The position numbers were made by a program, and so were the translations under genes. DNA of 64,000 nucleotides from Choristoneura fumiferana (lineage: Eukaryota; Arthropoda; Insecta; Lepidoptera; Tortricidae): assembly GCF_025370935.1 (NCBI RefSeq), contig NC_133473.1, forward strand, positions 1,343,359-1,407,358, read 5' to 3'. Of this stretch, positions 56,141-64,000 are shown one piece after another. A model generated the notes under the pieces. It ran no database searches. It saw only the letters and a list, made by a program, of their open reading frames with translations, and was not told the origin of the DNA. Within the stretch, counting starts at the first letter, position 1; each line of letters begins with the position of its first letter.

Positions 56141-56546
56141 GGGGCTTTCTTTTATGTCGACAGACTCTTGACAAAGTAGTCGTGGTTATCGGTTAAGCAT
56201 TAAAAGTGAACCTTCATGACAACTTTCTTGGAAAAATTGTGTGAATTGGAAAATTTTATTAAGATCTGTATAGACTAGTAGTTTTTAAGTAATCATTACC
56301 TATTAATACGACAATTAACATTAAACTATTGTAACTAAGATTAATTAAATACACTGAATAGCAAAGGAAACTTTAATAAATTAAACCAACTTCAAAAACC
56401 CATGACAGTATTTTTCTACCAGTTTTTGGTTGGCGCCTCAGCACAAGCTAGCATGTTTTTTTGGAATCGGTTCAAATGTTTCCTTGTATATTTTTTAACA
56501 CACTATTCTCAACCTTATCCTATATAACCAATTTAGATGAAAATAA

Positions 56547-56646
56547 NNNNNNNNNNNNNNNNNNNNNNNNNNNNNNNNNNNNNNNNNNNNNNNNNNNNNN
56601 NNNNNNNNNNNNNNNNNNNNNNNNNNNNNNNNNNNNNNNNNNNNNN
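56547..56646. other. Scaffold gap of 100 N
   Basis: Exactly 100 Ns, a usual placeholder for a gap of unknown size. Translations across it are meaningless. Confidence 0.99.
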
Positions 56647-56860
56647 CCGTCCGTGGCTTTGCCCAGGGGACTATCAATTCTAGAAAGCTGAAATTTTGCA
56701 CGGATATATATGTAAACTATGCAGACAAAATGGTACAATAAAAAAATAACAAAAAAATTTTTTAGGTTACCTCCCATAGACATAAAGTGAGGGGTGGCTT
56801 TTCCATTATATTGTATCTGTTGATGTTAGCTGATGATGATGATGATGTTTATCTGTTCAG

Positions 56861-56994
56861 GGTCATGACACCACAGCTTCGGGTATGGTCTACTCGCTGT
56901 ACTGTATAGCGAACCATCCAGACGTCCAGCGAAAAGTGCTGGAGGAACAAAAGGAGATACTTGGTGATGACTCCGAAAGGGAACCGACTTATGC
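56861..56994 (+). CDS. P450 copy 2, exon 8
   Basis: [20 protein letters not shown]; identical in sequence to 49115-49248. Confidence 0.88.
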
Positions 56995-59900
56995 GTAAGT
57001 GTTTCATTCTAAATGAACTATGAACTTTTAAGGCCACACACTGCTGCTAAAAAGCCGGGTACTCATCAGCGAGCTGTAACTGTATCGTTGTACGTTACAG
57101 TTATCAAAAAACCATAGTGTATATGTATTTCGCGAGACGCTGACGGCCAGGTACAAGTAGACATGGGGATAGATGTCATTCGCCGGACATTTTTCACAAA
57201 GAACAACGTTACAAAAATCACATCCGTTCCTACTGTTCCTAGCGCAGTCTCTGTTACTCAAAATCACGGGGCTGTGGAGTGCTGTGACTGTAATCGCTCT
57301 AATCGGGCTCAGTCGGGAGTGTTCAGAAGTGGCGAAATAGCACTGCGACAACATCATAATATGGTGATATGAGTATATACATACATATGTAATACATCGA
57401 TCAGATAAAGGAGAAAGTTGGCGTCGCGTCGTATCAAGAGGTCAAGAGGATGGCTCAAAAGAAGGAAGATACTCCACCGACAAGAGTATAACTCTTAAGT
57501 TGAAGAAGAAGAGAGTAATAGGCATGACATAGTTACGTTGAAATAACAGCCCTTTCGCTCTTGTATTAAATAGTGTAAGTGTCAGAGGGACCGCGCGACA
57601 CGAACTTCGAGTTTCGCAACTGACCATAATAAATATACCTATGGGACTGGTTAGTACTGACACGCGTCGGATGGCGTGTTGTAAGCGTGGCGTGGCGTCG
57701 CGCTTTAATTGTATGTGCACGCTTACTTTTCTCACCTCCAACTTTATAAGAGCTATGTCTGTGCAACAAATGTGTGTTCATGCAGCTCCTCCGCCTCCAC
57801 TGTAAGAATACTCACAAATCACACAACCGTAACTATCACCACCAACACACTAAGTACTCTGACTCGTTTCGAACTCAGCCAGAGTTCATCATCGGAGCAA
57901 CACAACCGTTTACCATGCTACCTAATATTAGACACTAGCTATTAGATGTTTGAGTCCAACATTTTTAAGAGAGAGAAAGAGAGAGATTTATTTACACATA
58001 TTCTATACACAGCAAAAAACACCGCGATAAAACTGTCCTATGTTCTTCTAGAGCAGTGTTTTTCGACCTTTTTCGTGCCATGACACGACCACGACCCCTT
58101 TAGTATGAAAAAATATTTCGCGACCCCCCTCCCCCCTACCTGTTGCTTTTTTTACATGTATTTTATTTTGTGAAAAATACTAGGTTTAATTTAATACTAG
58201 GTCTCTTAGGCAGTTGTCTCACCGCCGGCGAGGAAACGATTGGCTATCGACTATTTTCTCGCTCAAGTGTGTGAGTAAAAGAGCCATATATATTAATAGT
58301 TGATCGCTGGCGGTTCACACTGCCGGCGAGAACTCGCTCTTATATCTTTCTGCAGCGACAAGAGCTATAAAACTCGCTGGGCTATAAAACTAGCTCAGCG
58401 ATACTCGCTCAGCGCTGTTAGCTTGGCGGCCGCCCGGCTCGAGCGAGTGGAGCGAGCAATCGCCCGTCGTTCTCGAACACTCGCTTTTCACTGCTCGCCC
58501 ACTCGTTTCTAGTTACTCGCTCTGCTCGCTTCTCGCTCATCGTCGGCGGTAGGACAAGTGCCTTAATAAATATTTTTAAATTTAACATAATGAGGTCACG
58601 ACCCACACGTTGAAAAACACTCTAGAGACTTATATAAGCTATCTCCACACCGAATCTCGTCACGATTGGTTGAGTATTCTAAGCTTGAATACATAGCAAA
58701 CGAACTTACAAACATACATACTCCAATTAGCTTTTATAATACTAGTTAGGGGGAGGGATCGCTTTTAAGGACAATATAGGTAGATATTAAGGATTTTATA
58801 TTGACTATTCTTGTTTTACAGTGAATTACAGCAGATGAAATATTTAGATTGTGTTATCAAAGAATCACTTCGACTGTATCCTTCAGTGCCGTTAATTCAA
58901 CGACTCATGACGAAGGACATAGGTACGTTATTATGATAAAAAATGTACATTAAGAGCCCGTTCTCATTTCAGTGGCGTAGCGTATCAACCGCCCGGGGCG
59001 GAAGAAAATTTTGCAGCCCTCTTAAGAGGATTGTGTAGCTATAATTTTTTATACAAAAGCGATAACGTTTTCCCCCCTTAAACGTAGTCCAATTTTAATA
59101 TTTTTTGGATATGTAGTAGATATAATGAAAAACTAAGGCCGTACGTTTTCATTTTACAGAAATATTGTTTTAAACAAAAGTTGTAAGCATCTAAATATCT
59201 GTGTTTTTGACGAGAAAATTATCTCTGGCGTTTTAATTTTTTTTTTAATAAACCAAACTGAATTAATAAAAAAAACGTACAGCCCTAGATTAAGGTCTAC
59301 TGAATCGTATGACATCAAAATCGTCTCGTTTCGTGAAGGTTTAGGGGGGTGATTGATGTCATTTTCCACCGGCGAGGCCAGACTAGACAAGACGAGACGA
59401 GGCGAGAAGAGAATTGAAATTTGTATGGTGGCGCACGCGGCGGCTGCGCGGCTCGCGACGGATGCGCGAGAATGCATACAAATTTCAATTCTCATCTCGC
59501 CACGCCGGTGGAAAATCACCATTATTTAGGGTAGGTACTCATTCTAATCGGTCCGTTTTAATCGGTCGGAATCATCGTCATCATGCCAGCCTATACACGT
59601 CCCATTGTCTTCTCAGAATGACTTTGGGCGTAGTTCCCACGCGGGCCCAGTGCAGATTGGGAACTTCACATATACCATTATTTTTTTATGGTACTTTCAT
59701 CATCATCATCATCATCGGCCTATCTTAGTCCACTGCTGGACATAGGCCTCTCCAGTTGCACGCCACTGAGCACGATCCTCGGCCAGTCTCATCCAGTTAT
59801 CGCCAGCTAACCTGCGAAGATCATCGCTCCACCTAGTCTGAGGGCGTCCTACGCCACGCTTGCCGATTCGCGGTCTCCACTCAAGAACTCGTTTGCCCTA

Positions 59901-62131
59901 GCGGTTATTAGTTCTTCGACCAGCGGTTATCAGCGGTTATGAGTTATGGTATTTTGCCGCCCCCTAAATATGCCGCCCAGGGCGGACCGCCCAACTACTA
60001 CGCTACGCCACTGGGTCATTTCTATAGAAAATTGTTTGGGGCAAGTGTCAAATCATAGACAAAAACGTAGTCAACCAATTTTATTCCTATGCCACCATGC
60101 AACCTTGTCTTAGTAAGTAATTTTGGCTTATGTCTGGTTCACATATTCCAGTAAAACCGTTCCAATAGCATGACACTGCGGTGCTCGATCGATCTCGTGT
60201 AACTCGTTTCGATAGTGACCCCGCAATGTATCGCTACTGGCACGATCTTTCTGTAATAATGTGAACCGGGCAGAATGTATCAAATGAAGTTAATATCACC
60301 GTGACACAGTTCTTTAGTTCACACTTTTTAACCCCCGACGCAAAAAGAGGGGTGTTATAAGTTTGACCGCTGTGTATCTGTGTGTCTGTCTGCAGCACCG
60401 TAGCTCTTAAACGGGTGAACCGATTTTGATTAAACATGTCTAAGAACCATCGCTAGAAAACCTGCTTTCAATTAAAAAAAACACATTCAAATCGGTCCAC
60501 CCGTTTAAAGAAAGAAAGAAAGATAGAACAAATACAAGACATACATGACGCTATACAGGTCCCCACTCAGCATTATGCCACGGCAAGCCGTGGCGCTGAT
60601 TTTCATTGAGGACTTTATCTAAAAACTAATTTGAAATAAAAATTAAAAAATACTTATTAGTAAATTATATGGCAACACCGGCTTAAACAGTTTGAGAGCT
60701 ACGGTGCCACAGACAGACACACATAGCGGTCAAATTTATAACACCCCTCTTTTTGCTTCGGGTGTGAAAAACGCTATGGCATAACATGAAGGACCAGAAA
60801 CAAACAGAAAGCTATGGCACGTAGGCCATATTCTGCAATAGACAAGCTATGGTTGTTGATTGATCGACTGCAAACACTGCAATGAATACTGATTTTAGAC
60901 GTCATGGGGATGAACCTGACGAAGAACACGTCTGTGATCCTGAACATATTCCACCTCCAGCGACATCCCGACGTGTATGAGGACCCCCTGACCTTCAAAC
61001 CAGAGCGATTCCTAAAAACCACGAAAGCAGGGAATGCTTACAATTGGATCCCGTTCAGTGCTGGGCCTAGGAACTGCATAGGTATAATCACAAATTAATT
61101 CCAGTTGTAAAATAAACCATGCATCACGAAAGGAAACCAGTTACATATAACTTCCAAACCCATATACGTGTTGACTAATGTGATGTGATTACATACTGGG
61201 TGATTTGGGAGACGTTAGCAGGACCAATCTTACACCCTCAGTAATTTAATGCTTCACAGTCATATTAAAGTAAAACCCCTCACGGTTTTTTAATTGCCCT
61301 TCCTGCCGCAGAGTGAATAATGCACTTAGTATAAATTGAATACTTTTTGTATCCAGCGTTTGAAAATAACGTTATTTTCGCTAATTCTATAATTGCTAAT
61401 TCTGTAGGATTGGGCTTCGCTCACGTCTCCGGCACAATACAAGTAATATAGGATACTTGTATTGTGTCTCCGGAATCGCCCTTTATAATTATGTGACTGC
61501 AACAATTTAGATTTTTTATCTTCACTTCCCTAAAACGACGTAACACCACACTCTCCGGCCAGAACTCCGCTTGCAGGACATCTACTCGTGTTTGTCAGGC
61601 ACTTGCATTCTGAAGGGCGTAAAATTGTTTAACCCTGTTCGACTCGAAAGGTCGGTATACTACTGGACTTCCTGTAACCGAAACCGTGCTGTCTCAAACC
61701 TGAGGCCTTATTGCTGAACACTTAAAACCATAATCGCTTTCACAACTTCTATCTGCCACATGGCGTAGGATAAGCCTAGAAAGAGATTAATGCAATTGCG
61801 ACCACCCAGGCGTTAGACAATACAGCTTCTGCTCGAAGACCTTGCTTAATCATACAGCATATACCATACCCCTTATACCTACATAACGAAGATGATCTGT
61901 AGCCCACTACATACCTGTCACGGGTCATTGTGACCCACTGTTTTTTTAAGTTAAAATACTTCTCGTATGTTACCAGGTCAAAAGTTCGCCATGATGGAGC
62001 TGAAAGTGACAGTGGCAGCGATAGTTCGACGCTTCCAACTGGCCTCATCTGGGATCGAACCAGAGCTCTGCGGGGCCCTCATCCTGAAGGCCAAGGATGG
62101 TGTTACCATCAAGATGAAACCCAGGATATAA
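56861..62131 (+). CDS. Second copy of P450 exons 8-11
   Basis: Repeat of the P450 3' half: exons 56861-56994, 58822-58922, 60899-61081 and 61977-62131, with the same splice sites and phases as the first copy. Exons 8 and 9 are identical to it. Exon 10 has four base changes, giving A412T, A421T and S429N plus one silent. Exon 11 has two, giving I488M plus one silent. The coding frame is intact and Cys440 is kept. Exons 1-7 are absent: the copy begins inside intron 7 right at the N gap. Introns match the first copy apart from small indels. Either a partial tandem duplication or the other haplotype misplaced in the scaffold. Confidence 0.85.
58822..58922 (+). CDS. P450 copy 2, exon 9
   Basis: K-helix KESLRLYP; identical to 51114-51214. 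Confidence 0.88.
60899..61081 (+). CDS. P450 copy 2, exon 10
   Basis: [33 protein letters not shown]; three replacements relative to 53248-53430. Confidence 0.88.
61977..62131 (+). CDS. P450 copy 2, exon 11
   Basis: Same reading as 54329-54483, with IKMKPRI at the end; stop TAA 62129-62131. Confidence 0.88.
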
Positions 62132-63154
62132 ACACGAAGCACTAAGTACTGTAGCAAAGGCTAGCGGAGCGAGGCCATATCGATGCCTTAGTTCACACTC
62201 GTACTAATTACAAAAAAAACAAATTTAACTTTGTTATTGCCATATATTATAAATGCAATTTTGCGTCGTTTGCTCTTCTCAGATATCTGTAAAGCCTTCT
62301 GCTTCTATTAAAAACAATGTAACACCATAATACTAACTGCGACGGAGGCGTGTAATATTATACTAAAAGTCATTATTTTTTTTAAATGTTATGAATGTAT
62401 ACTATAAGTGATTTAAGGTTGATAGGCTTAAATTCAAAGAAATGTACATCAATCCTAAGAACATTTAGTCCCATCGAAAAGTTATACTTTCTTGTCTGCA
62501 ATAATAAATTAAGTAGTTTTAGTACAAAAAAAGTTGGGACACGTTTGTCAAAAGCGTTTTTATAAATCAATTAAGGACACTTCTGGTTGAACTTGTTATC
62601 TGCCCAAACATGTTATGCCATTTTAATACGATCCGTTCTAAAATGCATTGAAGATACAATTATTGTACTTAAGTGCCGATGGTTACATTGTATCCTATTA
62701 TTTTATTAAGCATTGATGTGTTTACTTCTTTTAAAACGTTTTCACCCAATATAATAACATCTTGCGAGCTTTATTTTGTTATTTAAATGTTTATTTTGAC
62801 GAGTCATATTCTTTACTGATTCATACTATAGTACTTCGCCAATGTCTTAACTGCATTGATTTCATACTTTTGACGTGCACACTTGTATTAGTTGAGGGGG
62901 CGGGCTACTTAAACATTAATTTTCAGTATAAAGACTTTATAATTGTAAATAAATATTTGACATTATATAATGTCAAAGACCTATTCTAAGATAGAAAGTC
63001 ATAAATTGAACATTTTTCCCCACCATTGATAAGATATTCACGTACAAACATAAAAAAATATCTCCTGTAAAATTTACAAAAGTTTAATTAGTATGAGTGT
63101 GAACTAAGGCATCGATATTGTGATTAATGTTACTGTAAAACGGGTAATTTTGCT

Positions 63155-63810
63155 ACAATGAGAGCTATCGCGTATGAATTCGCCGCTAGATGCGCTAGTG
63201 TAGCGTGAGGTCTCCGAAATGTCAAATCTCATAGTTTTTGGGTGAACTACGCGGGTTTGTTTATAATTATTAGAATACTAGCTTTCGCCCGGTTGGAATT
63301 TGGTTATCGCGCGCTGTTCCCTCGGGAACTGTGCATTTTTTCGGGATAAAAAGTAGCCTACGTCACTCTCGGGTCCATAAACCTATGCCATCTCTATGCC
63401 AAAAATCACGTCTATCCGCCGCTACGTTTTGACGTGAAAGACGGACAAACATACTCACATTCATACAAACACACACACTTTCGCATTTATAATATTAGTA
63501 AGTATTTTTGTGAATATTTTGCATTACCTACCTGAAATTAATTATGGCAATTATGCGTTACAGGGCAATGAATGTCTGTGTTTTGAGTCAGTTTGGTCTT
63601 TCGGAAACTTTTGTCCTCCCTTTTTTCCAAATAAAACGGGACTACGCAACACTGTGGTTGCTCGATATTTTTGGGGTACGGTTTTAAGGTGTATGATTTT
63701 AATCTAAACTTTGTTTTCACGCCCATAATAACAGACTTTGAAAGCCACACTTAAAAACCTCACGCAACAGTGGCGCCATCTAGAAAGACAAAAAACGATA
63801 GCCCTAATTG
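63155..63810. mobile_element. MITE family M1 with Helitron insert (repeat copy)
   Basis: Same as 55490-56140, including the Helitron-like piece (63283-63500). Confidence 0.75.
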
Positions 63811-64000
63811 GGGCTTTCTTTTATGTCGACAGACTCTTGACAAAGTAGTCGTGGTTATCGGTTAAGCATTAAAAGTGAACCTTCATGACAACTTTCTTGG
63901 AAAAATTGTGTGAATTGGAAAATTTTATTAAGATCTGTATAGACTAGTAGTTTTTAAGTAATCATTACCTATTAATACGACAATTAACATTAAACTATTG

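Larger units (their letters stand above)
56647..64000 (+). repeat. Near-identical repeat of 48889 to about 56331
   Basis: Collinear over the full 7.35 kb, with the offset drifting from 7746 (exon 8) to 7648 (exon 11) and 7669 (window end) because of indels (for example 24 bp missing near 58266, 19 bp extra near 62565). All nested elements of the first unit recur at the same places, so they predate the split. Confidence 0.95.

Noticed and set aside
56461..56783. Open frames running through the N gap
   Set aside because: Frames across Ns are artefacts.

Overview
The window is nuclear DNA from an insect, almost certainly a moth or butterfly. Evidence: AT-rich sequence; protein-coding genes split into short exons with GT...AG introns; intron and intergenic space filled with retroposons and MITEs of types typical of Lepidoptera (tRNA-derived SINEs, RTE-type tails ending in ATG repeats, Helitron-like pieces that begin with a TTATAAATGCGAAAG-type end, TTA-flanked hairpin MITEs); and a nuclear copy of mitochondrial nad1 that reads with the invertebrate mitochondrial code. 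No bacterial or phage genes were seen.

Two host genes can be rebuilt exon by exon, both on the + strand. (1) A DEG/ENaC sodium channel of the pickpocket (ppk) family, 2443-13803, nine exons in consistent phase, giving 480 residues from just before TM1 to the stop. The cytoplasmic N-terminal exon(s) lie left of the window, beyond a decayed LINE (1-2220). (2) A clan-4 (CYP4-like) cytochrome P450, 39884-54483, eleven exons, 492 residues if one surplus base in an A run of exon 1 (40001-40003) is discounted. Its I-helix, K-helix, PERF and heme-cysteine motifs are all present.

From 56647, directly after a 100-N scaffold gap (56547-56646), the sequence repeats the P450 3' half (exons 8-11 plus downstream DNA, matching 48889 to about 56331) almost base for base, and runs off the window end. 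This is either a partial tandem duplication or, I think more likely, the second haplotype left in the assembly.

The 26 kb between the genes (13812-39883) has no host exon I can support. It holds truncated LINEs (18848-19507, 27202-28665, 30036-30600), RTE tails, MITEs, a 94-bp-arm perfect SINE palindrome (32907-33122), two arrays of a roughly 130-bp repeat, microsatellites and low-information AT-rich DNA. Introns of both genes are equally loaded with nested elements.

Most notable signals: a 425-bp insert in P450 intron 3 that joins an RTE retrotransposon tail to mitochondrial nad1 inside one 11-bp target-site duplication; retroposons sitting within a few bases of splice sites in both genes; and the near-identical P450 repeat beside an assembly gap. 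I found nothing that amounts to a new multi-gene system.
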